Assembly (NCBI RefSeq): GCF_027596085.1
Contig: NC_072454.1
Location: forward strand, 22,063,241 to 22,127,240
DNA length: 64,000 nucleotides
From: Anoplopoma fimbria
Taxonomy: Eukaryota > Chordata > Actinopteri > Perciformes > Anoplopomatidae
Reading direction: 5' to 3'
This document shows, piece by piece, positions 1-12,210 of the stretch. Position numbers and translations under genes: made by a program. Below the pieces are notes generated by a model that worked only from the letters and a program-made list of their open reading frames with translations, did no database searches and was not told the origin of the DNA. How positions within the stretch are numbered: position 1 is the stretch's first letter; every line of letters starts with the position of its first letter.

Positions 1-764
1 GAAGCCACTCATCCTCTTGACAACCATCACGGAGCCGCCTCTAAGCACTCCTTGAGAAATGGATTCTATTACATCTTTACGGTTCAAGGAAGAGGTGAAA
101 TAAACATCACGTCCCTGTTGGTTCCAAACAATCACAGAGTTTTTAAATAACAGCTTTTTCTATTCTGTATTTTGTTAGTTTTATAAATTGTTTTTCTGAT
201 ACAGTTAGAGGCAATAGTAGAAATGGGTATGTTAGTCATAGGCTGATACTGAATTGCCATCTCATTTCACGTACTCATTTAGTGTAGTCATTTCTTGTTT
301 GGGAGGGAGATTATTTAAACTATCCAATCAGAAGTGACCAATGTATCCCCCACGAATCCACCACACCAACCTTCAGTCGACACAAACATGTTTCAACAAC
401 ATTTCCACGTGTCTTCAGCATGTTTTAGTGTAGATCATAAAAAGACATGAATTAATAAATGAATAAAAAACATGCATAGATTTCTCATCCTCATCCACGC
501 TTGGGGACATTTTTTGTGGCTATTTTTCTTTCGATATTGAGATTGACCATCGTCCATTGATTGTTATCACCCAACATTGGTTCTAAAACGTTATGTGTTG
601 CGCTTCCACCAATCGGTGATCGGCCCTTAAAAATCCTGATCGGAGCACCATTCAGCAGTCCACACATGATCAGCTGTAAACCAGCTTTCAACTTTGAATT
701 ACTATTGTTTAAAGACAATTTGTATGCCTCCCTACTGGCAACAGTTGTGGCTGGAGGCATTACG

Positions 765-1055
765 TTCTCTGGTTGTCCATCCATACATCTGTCCGTTCGG
801 TCCATTCTCTTTAATGCGATGTCTCAGGAACGCCTGAAGAGAATTTCTTCAAATCCGGCAAAAAGGTCTTTCTGGACTCAAGTATTAACTGATAAGAACT
901 TGGTGGTTTTTGGCAATAACGCAAGTATTCATATGCTCTTTATGACAATTTCACTCAGATTTCTAATAAAATCAAATCATAAGATGATGACATTTTGGAC
1001 AGACATGAGTAAACTGCAACTTGACTGGTCCACAGAGGCATAGAACCGCAAGTCG
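765..1055 (-). repeat. Family B dispersed repeat
   Basis: It contains CATCTGTCCGTTCGGTCC, TGTCTCAGGAACGCCTGAAG, TTTGGACAGACATGAG and GCAACTTGACTGGTCC, the reverse-complement order of the copy at 26915. It is antisense to b3gat2. Confidence 0.65.
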
Positions 1056-1589
1056 GTTAATTCTAGTCTTCGTTTGACTATTTAACCTCAGATCCATTTA
1101 AGGTACTCCGCCCACAGAAAGATGCTCATGCTTTAGTCCACTCTCGCAGTAGGTTTTGAAGAAAAAACAACAACAACAAATGGAGTAACCCCACAGACGT
1201 CGAGGTTTGGATCTTCCATGTCTTTTTAAAAAAGGGGAAGTCAGGCTACCACGAGAATTATAAAAAATGACAGGGGAAAAGGAAGAAAGGAAATATAACA
1301 AAATAGTAAATAAAAGCGGGGGAAAACAGCTTTCTAGTACTATTTCAAAATGGTTTGTTAGACAGAGTTTACACTGAGGTGATTTGCAATTCTAACACTG
1401 AGTAGTGCATTTTATAATACAGTCTTAAGATGCTTGTTATATATAATCACGAGAGGCTAATTTCAACTACATTCACTGTTGCACCGTATGTGTGCAGGTC
1501 AAATTGTTGCACTGTAAGTCACTGGTGGGTTATGGGTAAATGTTTCCTGCAGGGAATAAAGATAAAGACCCCCCCTGGTAACCCCCCCT

Positions 1590-1900
1590 GGGTTGCCGGA
1601 TCATCATTTACAGCTGGCTGCTGCCGCCACAGCAGACAGCCCTGTGTTGAAACTATCATCATCATTATCAGCCCCATTACACTAATGGAGGGGCCCTGCC
1701 GCCGATATTAATACAGGCCATTAGCGGGCTGTGACATCATCAGTCAGCGCCCAGCACCGCATAGACCAGAGGATGCGATATCAGCATTAATCACGTATCA
1801 CAGTTACAAAAGCAGCGACATCATCACTCATGAAGCCTCTGTAGTGCAGCTGTAACATCACTGATCATCAGTTATGCAGCTCCAGTTATTGTTGTTTAAT
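1590..1900. other. Possible conserved non-coding element
   Basis: Non-repetitive, moderately GC-rich sequence with clustered homeodomain-type cores (ATTAATACAGGCCATTAGC, ATCAGCATTAATCACG, GTTTAATTATC). It stands out from the AT-rich repeats around it, has no frame of note, and sits in a gene intron. This is judged from composition only. Confidence 0.3.
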
Positions 1901-2179
1901 TATCATAATAGAAGATCTTTTTAGAAGAAAAAAAAAAACAACTATCATTTAAAATAATTAGGAGATGACACAAAAATACAATGTGCAAAGTTTTCATTCA
2001 ACAAAAAAGTTACTTTCAATAGATTGTATTTAAGATTTGAAGTCTACAAAGAATAATTTTAGAAGTTGTAGTTTCTATATCTTTAAAGAAAAATGCACAA
2101 ATATCAGACAATTCAGGAGGTTTTGCCTAATGGTAGTTGCAAAGACATTTTTGGAAAAGCACCTATTTGGTTGTAAGTT

Positions 2180-2305
2180 AAGATAAGGTCTTTAGAAGGC
2201 TGATATCACTCTCATGTCTGGGTTAAATATGTTGCTGGAGCCGGGTGACATTAGCCTGGCTTAGTATTAAGACCTTAAACAAACACCTCTAAGGCTCACT
2301 AGTTA
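2180..2305 (+). repeat. Family C dispersed repeat fragment
   Basis: It contains CTGATATCACTCTCATGTCTG, GCTGGAGCCGG, TTAGCCTGGCTTAG and CACCTCTAAGGCTCACTAG, recalled as a common fish repeat. Related pieces are at 8880, 14260 and 41220. Confidence 0.55.
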
Positions 2306-2446
2306 TGTCAACGGTGAATCTAATTTGTTTAATCGATACCCAAATATTCTTGTTAAAATGACCATATATGGTTTTAGAGGAACTTAGTCCAGCAGATAAC
2401 TCCGCCCTTAATGTGGTCCTTTCAGGAACTTCTGGAGGGATTTGGG

Positions 2447-2530
2447 ACGGTAGAAGCTTCAAAATGGCAGTCCACAGACCAGTGGGTGACGTCACCATGA
2501 CAACGTCCACTTCTTATATTCAATCTATAT
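2447..2530 (-). repeat. Family A dispersed repeat, head fragment
   Basis: Its reverse complement holds ATATAAGAAGTGGACGTTGTC...GACGTCACCCACTGGTCTGTGGACTGCC, the 5' part of a family with nine pieces in this window. It is antisense to b3gat2. Confidence 0.7.
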
Positions 2531-2795
2531 TGTACTCAATATCTCTGGAGGGATTTACTTCAAATCTAGCATGAACGTCGACTTGGCTTCAAGTTTTAAA
2601 TGGATAGAATTCGGTGGTCAAAGGTCACTCTGACTTAACAAATCACTTTTTTGCCATAACTTAAGAATTGATAGACTCATTTTGACAATGTCACACAAAT
2701 GGCGAAAGAATAAAATGATGAAGTAGTGATATTTTGGACAGACGATGATGTAAACAAGGCATACAACCGCAAACTACATACACTTATTTATTTAT
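2520..2795 (-). repeat. Family B dispersed repeat
   Basis: It contains CAATATCTCTGGAGGGATT, GGTGGTCAAAGGTCACTCTG, AAATGGCGAAAGAATAAAATG and CAAGGCATACAACCGCAA in the same order as the copy at 765. It is antisense to b3gat2. Confidence 0.65.
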
Positions 2796-3527
2796 TTTAA
2801 AGTTACTTCTACGTCATATTGAATAAACAGATATGTCTCGGCAAGAAAACAAACAAGTAGATTTTCCACACTGTCAAACCATTGCATCAAAGTTGGCTTA
2901 ACCTTGTTCCGATTGTAGTATTTCTGGGGAATCAATCAAGCTTTCTTCAAATCCACAGAAAAAGAAAGAAGAAGAGTGTAAAACCTTTTCATGCGTCTTC
3001 TGTTACAAAATGCATTAAACAGACACACCTCCCGAGAATAACCCAAGGAAACTTCTCCTGTGTAAAACCAAGGTGACATTTCATCAAAGACTAACTTAAC
3101 ACTGTTTAAAAATCTTTCATTTTTCACCCTGCTGCTGCTAAATACATGTGGATTTCAGGATCCTGTGACATCACTGTTGGTTGTGGTTACAGGTTCAACT
3201 GAGCACATTTCTGACCACACCCAGCAATGATCCTGGTCGTGGTCAGAGGTGAAAACAGGCCTTAAACTGGAACTGAACAAACTGAAAAAATACAATTTTT
3301 TGGAGTAATCATGAATTATTCATATGATAAGAAACCCCCTTCGTTGTCAAAAGTATTATTTTCATCATTTCTCTTAAGTTATTACCCACATCCAGTGATA
3401 GACTAGACAACTAGTAACTCTTTCTGTAATACATCATCATAATTTATTAATGTGAAGACAGAATACGCAGTGCATCTAACTTTAAAGTAAGAAATCTGTA
3501 ACCCTACTTCTCATTTGATTTATTCCC

Positions 3528-3968
3528 TCAGTAAACATTGTAAACATGAGTTTATGGTCTCAATCTCTAGTTTCAAGTCTTCTTCAATACAGCATGATGT
3601 TCATTTAGTAAATGATGGTCCATTTAGAGTCAAATAGACCATAAAGCTGAGTATGCTTTAAGGCGGGGCTACCTTGTGATTGACAGGTCTCTTCCACGGT
3701 GTTGTCCGGTCCAGGAGTTGTCTATGTTTTCGTCTTACAACTTAAACGTTTTCACTGTGTGTTTTCAGTTCATTAAAGTTAATTGTTACCTGTTCAGTCA
3801 CCTAAAAAAGTCGTATTCAGTGTTCGATTGTCAACTCTCTCGTTTCACATCTGGTTGCAAAAGACCAAGATGGCAACGGCCAAAATGCCAAACTCACTGC
3901 TTCATTCATGCAGTCCACAAACTACTGGGTGACGTCATGGTGACTACGCCACTTCTTACATACGTTCT
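3528..3968 (-). repeat. Family A dispersed repeat
   Basis: Reverse-strand copy covering the head (GTAGTCACCATGACGTCACCC, CCGTTGCCATCTTGG) and the tail as far as GAGATTGAGACCATAAACTCATG. The tail is truncated before the ACTTCTATACAATC segment. It is antisense to b3gat2. Confidence 0.75.
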
Positions 3969-4081
3969 ATGATTGTATACACACTGCGTAGAGTATTGAG
4001 AGGGACCCCTATTACCTGGGTAAGCTCGCTCTCTGTAGCACGCTACAATCACAACTGTTACACCGCCAAACAGCATGCTGG

Positions 4082-4255
4082 GTACAGCCATGGACTGCAT
4101 AAAAGAAGCCGACATAGTGGTTTTGACGTCACAGAAGTCTTGAGTTTTCCGTTTGGCCGTCACCACCTTGACTTTTTGGAACCAGTGAACCAAAGTAACG
4201 GTATTTGTGATAGAGGGGTGACACAAGGATGCCGCATGACGGGTGTATTGCTCAG
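4082..4255 (+). repeat. Family A dispersed repeat, head fragment
   Basis: It holds GACTGCATAAAAGAAG, TTTGGCCGTCACCACCTTG and AACCAGTGAACCAAAG in the + orientation. It is the only copy in the window oriented the same way as its host gene (b3gat2). Confidence 0.6.
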
Positions 4256-6327
4256 TACACAAGAAAGTGCAGCATTGAGTGTGAAGTTGTTCGGAAGTGT
4301 GCTTTTTGAGAAAGGCGAAAGGCTCTGCAATTGTCTTGTTCAAAACAGCCAGTTACATCATTAAATGACGATTTGGATTCATCAGTTTTTGCACATTTCC
4401 TGGTTTTGTTGATCAGTGAAGTTACAATCTGAATTGTAAATATCTGAGCTACTACCCCTTTTGTTTGACAGATTGAAGTACCTCTCAAGCTTCAGTTATA
4501 TTGTACACCACCTTTACTGGTCCGCACAGTTGTGATTGAAATGATTGGAAATAAAAGCCCACTCCAGCAGCTGTAACACACCCCAGCTCCAAGCTCCATC
4601 CACTTTAAGGAATGCATCTAGGATCATATCACAGAGCGCCAATCCCGACCTTGACAATGGAGGGCAGAAGCGCTCATCCGATGGCCGGGTCAGTATCTGA
4701 GGACGACTGACAGGAGCTGTAATGTAGTTAGAGCAGGAGAGTAATGGCAACAGACAGCAGTGACAGCACAAGAAAGGAGGGGGGAGGCCGGAACGGATAG
4801 AGACAGATGATAGCACGGGAGGAGAAGGAGAGAGAGGAGTGAGTAGGAGAGGAGGGGGAGTAAAAGCCTGTGTGGAGAGAAGAGGTAGATGAAGTGACTG
4901 GAAATGAAGTTAAAAAAGAAGTAACGATACAGAGGAAAGAAAAGGGACACAGGGACGTCTGCTGCCATGGACTGAAAGACTACACCGCCGTCTGTTTCAT
5001 TTGCATTGGATCTCAGGTTTCTGCTTATATTCTTTTATTAATGTGGCTAAATGCATCTGTGACCTCCACTAGATCTGGTTTGGGGGATAAGAGATTTGGG
5101 GGATCTCTCCATACGTCTTGTGTCCCGAGATTGAAAGTTTATTCTCGGAATTTGGAACATGAAAGAAAATGAAAGTAGCAAGGAAAATGGAAATCTATGG
5201 TGTACAATTTTAACTGATTTCCCACTTTTACTCTCAGATGGTTTAGTGTCATGATTATGTATTCAGCACTACACACTAGTTTCCACAAGCTGTCATTAGA
5301 AAGAGAGTAATTGGTTAGTTTACTGAGGGGGCAACAGGGCTCGCCAAAGATCAGAATGATTTTTTACAAATACTGAATATTACATTTTTGCCCAAGTTTG
5401 AATGGTAGTTTGAATTTTGAGTTATAATGACAATCGTATTCGTATTGGAAAGTGTCCTCACCAAGTTATCTGCTGAGATCTCAGACATCTGTAGAAACAC
5501 AGGTCCAGAACCACGAAGGGTCAAACAACATGGAGGTTTAAAACCAACTGGAAGTCCTTTTGAGGAGAAAACTAACAGTTACACACAGTTTACTGACCGG
5601 CCAAGTCATTGAACTTTGACCTACCATAATTGCTGTCGTTGTGTGCACACACTTTTTTTTCCTGTGCTATGAGGGATTAATACCAACACTTCCTAGATCT
5701 CAGCAATAACATTGGTAAGCACGAGCTGGACCGATAAATATCAGTGATTGTTAGCGTCCAATGAGTTGAAAAAAGAAATATCATCTTTTTTCCAATGTCT
5801 TGAAAATGTATTAAATTCCCTGATTATAAGGATGTATAATATCTTATAGGGGTGCAGCTAAATATAGTATCAAAAAGGACAAATAGCGGGTTTTTAGGAA
5901 TATTCATTTTGTGTTAAACATCAGTCCACATCTGCAATGCTCAATCATTTCAAGCATCACTGTGTATAAATCGATCGCATATATAAAATAGTTTATGAAG
6001 AAGACACGTATAAACAATTTGTTATCCTAAAATCAGAAATGTAAAACAAAGAAATAGTATTTTTATGCCTATTTCTACTTTTATTCTAATACAAATAACC
6101 AAAAAAATCAACAAATACAGATACAAAAACAAATACTGGGCTCCCTGCCCATACTTAAATTTAAATTTTCATAACTGATATAAATGAAGGCCAATGCTAC
6201 AAAAATAAGACCCAAGTGTCAATAAACTGGAACTTAAGTGCAATCATCCGAGATGAATCTTATTTCAAGGTAAACCTTCCACTGCATCTCAACAAACCTT
6301 CCTCCTGATGTGGAGAAACATGCCTGT

Positions 6328-6330
<3 letters not shown>

Positions 6331-6391
<61 letters not shown>
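6331..6391. repeat. (CT)n microsatellite
   Basis: About 30 uninterrupted CT units in the b3gat2 intron. A G21 homopolymer follows at 6602-6622 and a GT array at 6854-6881. Confidence 0.97.
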
Positions 6392-6395
<4 letters not shown>

Positions 6396-6699
6396 CTATT
6401 AAGGGAAAAAAAATAGTCTGACCTAGTAAAGCTTTTTGTCTCCACTTTGCCTCAGGGAGGAAGAGGAAGATAGAGCAGGAAGGAGGACAGAGAGGTAAAA
6501 AAAACAAGAGCAAAGCCATCAGAGAAAAAAGTGTAACGTGATGAATGAGGGAAGCGTAGAGCGAGCTGTGCAGAATGAAGTGGAGAGAGAGGTGTGGGTC
6601 CGGGGGGGGGGGGGGGGGGGGGCACTCTGACTGCATGATTAGCTAGTGCAAGCACACACACGTGTGCACAGGCGCACACATGCTCGGCATCGTTTTCCT

Positions 6700-6960
6700 T
6701 ACAGCTCTGGAGTAATGCTTAAGTGGCTGCTACATTAGCCTCGTTAGATATGCAAAGCGGGCCAATTAGCAGCACAGTGTTCAGGAAGTGACATGTTCCA
6801 CCTGAAGAAGCCCAGAAACAGCAGCAGCCAGCAATAAATCATGCCTCTGTGAATGTGTGTGTGTGTGTGTGTGTGTGTGTTGCTTTGGACACAGGAATGT
6901 CACAAGCTTGAATTATAGGCTCATTAGCCAATGGCTGATTCACACATTCTCTCTTTAAAT
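6700..6960. other. Possible conserved non-coding element
   Basis: Non-repetitive sequence with several TAAT/ATTAG cores (TACATTAGCCTCGTTAG, GGGCCAATTAGCAGC, GGCTCATTAGCCAATGGC), interrupted by a GT array at 6854-6881. Judged from composition only. Confidence 0.3.
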
Positions 6961-8047
6961 AACCCCACTTGAACTCTCTGAGGGAGGAAGGATCAATCTT
7001 TACATCCATCGCTTTTTCTCACCAATATATTGCTGTGAAATTGGCTGAAAACAGAAGACAAAACGTCTGCGGCGAGGTGCACGGCTGCTTTGATGCGATC
7101 CATTTTCGGGAGGTGTCCGACTTGTTACCCTCCGGTGTACAGAATCCCTCCCGGCACAGAGGATACAATGCAAATCTGTGTTTCAAAGACTACAGAATAG
7201 AATGTCTTTTATTTGACAGATATTTCATCAGAGCATCATCAAGGAATGAAGCCATTACTTCAAAAAAAGTATTTTAAACGAGGAAAATACCAAAAACTTG
7301 TGGCTTTAAACAAATATATTGGCCTTTTATTAATACCACATTAGCCAGAAGAGCCAGACCAGGACTATAGCTAGTGACCCTCACATCGCAGCCAGCTCCA
7401 CCACAGTCATTGTGTTTGGGCAACCCAGAAAATAGGTCCTATTTGAAGTTACTGAGAGGAACTTTTAACTGGTTATGAAACCATATCAATTGAATTCTGA
7501 TGCCTTTATATAACCCACAAAAGTAAACAACACTAAGAGAAAAGATTGGCTATCTCTATATAGTTATTATTAATGCTCGTCATCGGTGCCACCGGGGCAG
7601 ATTCAAAAATGACATTAAATCACTCATGTTCACCAGAAACTGGTTCCCTCCATATTTAGCTTCAGGGGTGTCAATCCGTATAATGTCATCCAGCATGTCG
7701 CAGATCTTTGTGTCAAAATGACCAACACCCGAGTGTATCAGCTCTGATCTCTGGTTTCTAACTCACTGACTCTGCTGACTTATTTCTATCCCTGGTGGGG
7801 ACACAGTTTAAGCCCCCACAGTGATTAGGTTCAGTGGTTTTCAGACATGTTTCTACAAACAAAATATCAAGTTTTAGCCGCTTTAATCCAATAAAAACAT
7901 CATTGTTAGGCTTTGTACACAGCATCAGTAAAGCTCTGGCATCCACCTGCATCCGTGCTGTATTTATCCAACATTCTTTATTTAGTGTCCAGCATTTCCA
8001 CACTCAGCAGTTTCCCACTCACTCCTTTTTCTCCTTCTCTTTTACAG

Positions 8048-8134
8048 GTGCTGGTTTGGCACACTCGAACGGAGAAACCACACCTCGCCAACGAGCCCAA
8101 ACATCGGAAAGACACTGCGATCATTGAGGTGTGA
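8048..8134 (+). CDS. b3gat2: b3gat2 terminal coding exon (galactosyl-xylosyl/HNK-1 beta-1,3-glucuronyltransferase 2, C-terminus)
   Basis: This exon encodes the last 28 residues of a GT43 beta-1,3-glucuronyltransferase, a Golgi type II membrane enzyme that transfers GlcA from UDP-GlcA to terminal galactose (HNK-1 carbohydrate pathway). Seen: an acceptor (pyrimidine tract, ttttacag), then a phase-0 frame starting VLVWHTRTEK, continuing LANEPK and ending IIEV before TGA at 8132-8134. Known of the family: the WHTRTE block holds the His and Arg that contact the UDP-sugar (His308/Arg310 in GlcAT-I). LANEPK and the short -IEV tail fit B3GAT2 rather than B3GAT1 (tail ends in -SVEI) or B3GAT3. The adjacent convergent smap1 matches the recalled human arrangement. 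The catalytic DDD region and membrane anchor are in upstream exons outside the window. Longer overlapping frames that start inside the intron are shadows. Confidence 0.92.
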   Translation: MLVWHTRTEKPHLANEPKHRKDTAIIEV

Positions 8135-8710
8135 GGGGAGGAGCCTGAGCATCGGATCCTAAACCAGACACTGACTATGGCTGCCTGTCATCTCTTGGCC
8201 GGGACTAACGACTGCATGGGTTGATACAATCTGCTCACGGTGGACACAGACTCTAAGGGAGCTGCATGATTCAAGACCTCTGGCTGGCTTATGGTTTTGT
8301 TCTGTTTTTACAAAACTGGAATGACTCAGACTGTTAATTTTCCTCCATCCACGGCTTGTTGATGTGAAAGTATAAATGTAAAAAAAAAAAAAAAAAAAAC
8401 TCATGTTGCTGAAGTGCCATGTGAATAATTGATGTCATTTTAATCATTAATACATCACTGTCAAATGAACTGTGATTCTGTGATATAATTACCATACAAA
8501 CAAGGCTCCTGGTCCAGATAAAGCCTATATGTTATGGCAGTGTTATTACAATATTGTTTCTTTAACAGCCCAGGGGACGATTGCCCTCCCCATACTTCAT
8601 CAGTATGCATAGCAGCGCATATTAACACTCTTTACATCATTCATTCCACCTGCACATATGCAGACATTTTATTTGTGGATTAAATGGAAATAAATATTTA
8701 TTTGGGAACA
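8135..8710 (+). other. b3gat2: b3gat2 3' untranslated region (minimum extent)
   Basis: Sequence following the b3gat2 stop codon. It has no further frame, contains an A20-like run near 8380-8399 (genomic, possible internal oligo-dT priming site) and reaches a canonical AATAAA at 8689-8694. The true cleavage site is not visible from sequence, so the end is an estimate. Confidence 0.45.
8689..8694 (+). promoter_or_regulatory. Candidate b3gat2 polyadenylation signal AATAAA
   Basis: This is the first canonical AATAAA hexamer noted after the b3gat2 stop codon (555 bases downstream). It lies in an AT-rich context and is followed by T-rich sequence. AATAAA occurs often by chance in DNA this AT-rich. 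Confidence 0.35.
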
Positions 8711-8879
8711 ACAGCTAGCCATCTATGTACTACCGAGGTACTACCGGATAAACAAGTGTTCAACAAGTAACACCGGCAACAGGTAACTTTTAATAACATT
8801 TTAAACAAGCTAGAAACAATGTGTTAATTAGCTTTAAACGAGTTGGTAGATGTATTATTGAAGTACAGAGAAAGACAAG

Positions 8880-8945
8880 CTAGCTGTGTTCCCCTGCTTC
8901 CAGTCGTTACGCTAAGCTAAGCTAAGCTAGGCTAACCACATTCCA
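8880..8945 (-). repeat. Family C dispersed repeat fragment
   Basis: It contains CTAGCTGTGTTCCCCTGCTTCC and three tandem GCTAA units (GCTAAGCTAAGCTAAGC). The orientation is opposite to the copy at 2180. Confidence 0.5.
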
Positions 8946-11033
8946 ACTCCAGCTCTCGAAATTGGCATCGTTTTTCTCGTCTCTCATCTCCCCCTCTCTC
9001 ACGAAGGACATTAAAAATGTTGGAAGGGATTCCTTTTTTGCATCAACTTTTCACTCCTTTGCGTTTCACCCTCTTTATGCTTCATACCTGTAAAATTTTA
9101 AAAATCAATGGCCGACAGAAGCAGAACATGCCTGTGTTTAATGAATCACATTAATATCTCAAAGTTGACGCGGTAATGATTTAGCGATGCATAAATGCAC
9201 ACTCCACGCTCAGCCTCTCACGCCGGACCAGCCACGTCATTGAACTGATCATATGTGATGGGCTGGATCGCCCTCCGTCGTTCTCTCAGTCTGTGTCTGA
9301 AGTGTGTGATCGGGTTTGGAAGCGGCCCGCGCAAAGTAACAAGTTGTGTTTCAAGTTGCCATTAATAATGTAAAGCGATGGAGGACAACAAAGAGAACTC
9401 ACCTCAGAAGGGAACGCACTTGACGACAGGAGGAATGAATATAAGGATATAAACAACTCAAATGAGAAATAATCGTTTTTCTTTAGGGTATTTTATCGGC
9501 AGAATTGTCCTGATCACTGAAGTTTAGAGGGCGCTGTGTGTAGGTTTATGATGTAAACACATAAACAAGAAAAAAAAAACAGGATTGAATCCAGGAGTCA
9601 AAAGCCTTTATTTCTAATGACCCTCTTGTAAAAGTTGGCAAAGAAAAAAAGAGCAAACAAATAAAATTCCAAAAGAAGATGAGAAAAAATACAATGTCCT
9701 CATTTTTTCTCCTATATTTGGTCTATAAAGCCCAAATATTTTTTTCTCCAATTATATGTTGTTGTAGCAGGCTTCTCATGCCTTATTTCTTCTTTGGTAC
9801 TCTTACTGTCTCACAAATGTACAGAACATCTACTGGTTTGTTAAAATCAATCCTGACGCTAACTTTGCGTGCGGTTTCTGCAAAGAAGCAAATAAACACA
9901 AATTTGCCCCGGCCGGCGGTGAAATTCACTCAGCGCCTCCAGATGATGTAATGAACCGGGACACGACGCATTTGGTTTTCCGACCAATCTGTGGCTTCCC
10001 CGACATGAACAAAGCAGCTGTGGTGTTTATTTCAGCCATATTTGATGAAATGTTGGTACATTGAGGTAAGTCCCCCACCCTCAAAGAAGAACATTACACT
10101 TACACTTCCAGCAGTGTGTGGTATGAGAAGACTTCATTGGTGATGTCCAGACCAGAATAAGCAGTACTGGGACTGATCAAATCCTTTTTAAGCCAGTGGG
10201 TCCAATAAAACAAAGATGAGCCAGCAGGGACGTTTGCAGGTCATGTGAGTTCATGAGCAATATGGCCGGACCTATAAACACATCTATCCTATAGCATTGT
10301 GAGGATGAAAAGATGGCCCATTGACTATGTGTTAAAAAAATATTTAAAGTGAAAAAGTGATTTATCCAATTTTGCAGCTGGAGGTCTCACAGATTGAAAA
10401 GAGTCATTGGACGAAGATGAAAACAGGAAAATCCTTTTTTTTAAATGCACGTAAACCACTTTTGTTTGTACAAAATACCAGAAAATGTAAACGCATTGGA
10501 AATAAACCTGAAGAACATATTAGATTTATGAATATGTTTATGTGTAGCAACATATGTAACACCCTAGAAGACTTTGTCACGGGGTGCAATACATATAATG
10601 ACATAAAGAACAATGACGACATGAGACAGAGCAGGAGTGGAGTTTAAATCATTACTGAGGTCATATAATACTGGCAGGATTAGGAAATAGGATGTAGTTT
10701 TTTAAATTAATTTATTCATGTTTCATTAATTTTCTTGTTTGTTTGTTTGTTTCTCATCTTTCTTTCTTATAGTCAGTAGTCAGACATTATGCCATTATTC
10801 GACACTCAGTATGTGGCGATATGCAATTTTAAAGTTTGTTGGTTTGCGATCCGCCAATTAACACGCAGTAGAACATTTACATCCTGTTAGATCCACCTGA
10901 AGGCTGGCTGTAGTTTGCTGACCATGTTTTGGGTTTGGGTCGAAATATGTGTGTATTTGGCATTGTTTCGAATCCTTTTTTTCTTTTTATTTCTGCCTTG
11001 TAAAGCACTTTGTAATTGCTGCTCGTGCTATAC

Positions 11034-11110
<77 letters not shown>
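11034..11110. repeat. (GATA)n microsatellite
   Basis: About 19 uninterrupted GATA units joined to a SINE-like tail on its left (AAAGCACTTTGTAATTGCTGCTCG), a usual seed for such arrays. Confidence 0.95.
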
Positions 11111-12029
11111 TCTTTATTTTCGTGTCATGCACATAACGTGCCCAACCCTCATTGGTTTATAAGACACCAAAAAATAGGAGGATATTAGACATATCAAACA
11201 AATATTAAAGGAAACAATAGTATGGCATATATCACGTAAATGTCATGCCTAATTAAATGTAAACACTTGTTTGGCCACAATTGTGATTATTCAGTTTGAG
11301 TGGTATCTTCATTTCATAGTTATTGACCCTTTAAAGGTATCTCAACAGGTGAAAAGTACTTGTTGGGCTACAATGTATCTATAACAAAGTTCATTATGGC
11401 ATTGTGATAAATGGAACAATATTGTACCATGTCACAGACAACATGTCATGCTTGTAGACAAAAATGATAAGTGAAGGTTCAAACACTGTACCCGCTGTGT
11501 GTGAATGAGGCTTATTGGAAAGGTCTGAGTGTCAATGCCAAAGACTAAAAAACAGACAAACAAACAAAGTCACATCCACTCGTCTCCAATAAGATCCTCT
11601 ACCACCCTCTTAATGTGATAAAAATGGCCACGCAGTCTGACTTTCATTCCTGTAATTGAAGGAAGATCCCAATGTCACAGAAATGGGTCATTTAGCATTT
11701 TCCTATAAACACACTTTCATACAAGCTAATGAATGAAGTTATGAAGTAGTTAACAAATAAATGAAAGGAAAGGAGATTAAAGATCAGTGCAAAAATACAC
11801 TTTTTTATTTCATTTATTTGGTTTGAATGTGTGCAACATGATTCAAATTGAAATGAACGAAACTGAAAATTCTGATGACGTTATTATTGTGTTACATCAT
11901 ATAGTCGGTAGCAGGTGGACTGGTGTCTACATGGTCAGTGGGAACTATGGAAGAGTCGTCAAGTTTCGTGCAAATCCTGCGTCTCCTTTGAATTTCTGGG
12001 TCGATTATACTCCACCTTTTAGGTGATGC

Positions 12030-12210
12030 CATAATATGACTTTTTTAAACAGGTGGATGACTTTTCGACATTCTACACTGTTTTTATTAACAATCTTTAC
12101 TCTGTTTATTTCTAATGACTCTTTTTGACATGCTATAATATGATTTTTTTTATTGACTTTTTCTACATGATATGTACTATGTCTTTTTGCGACATGCTAT
12201 AACTATAATT
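12030..12210 (+). repeat. Degenerate tandem repeat, unit near 25-30 bases
   Basis: Repeated variants of GACTTTTT.CGACATGCTATAATATGA follow one another, each diverged from the next. Confidence 0.5.

Larger units (their letters stand above)
1..8047 (+). other. b3gat2: b3gat2 intron (3' part of last intron)
   Basis: No coding exon of the glucuronyltransferase could be found on the + strand here, so the stretch is read as the intron before the terminal exon. Contents: 1-760 nothing recognisable; 765-1055 and 2520-2795 family-B repeats; 1590-1900 a moderately GC-rich block with CATTA/TAAT motifs that looks constrained; 2180-2305 family-C repeat; 2447-4255 three family-A repeat pieces; 4700-4950 purine-rich DNA; 5000-6300 AT-rich unique sequence; 6331-6391 (CT)n; 6602-6622 poly-G; 6700-6960 a second block resembling conserved non-coding DNA, cut by a GT repeat; 6970-8000 unique sequence. 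It ends in a pyrimidine-rich tract and ttttacag. Open reading frames in it are short and have no recognisable protein similarity. Confidence 0.75.

Noticed and set aside
3906..4343. A 145-codon minus-strand frame
   Set aside because: It lies over family-A repeat pieces and has no protein similarity that I recognise.
7834..8127. A 97-codon + frame overlapping the b3gat2 exon in another frame
   Set aside because: The conserved WHTRTE protein is in the frame that starts at 8048 after a clean acceptor; this one is a shadow.
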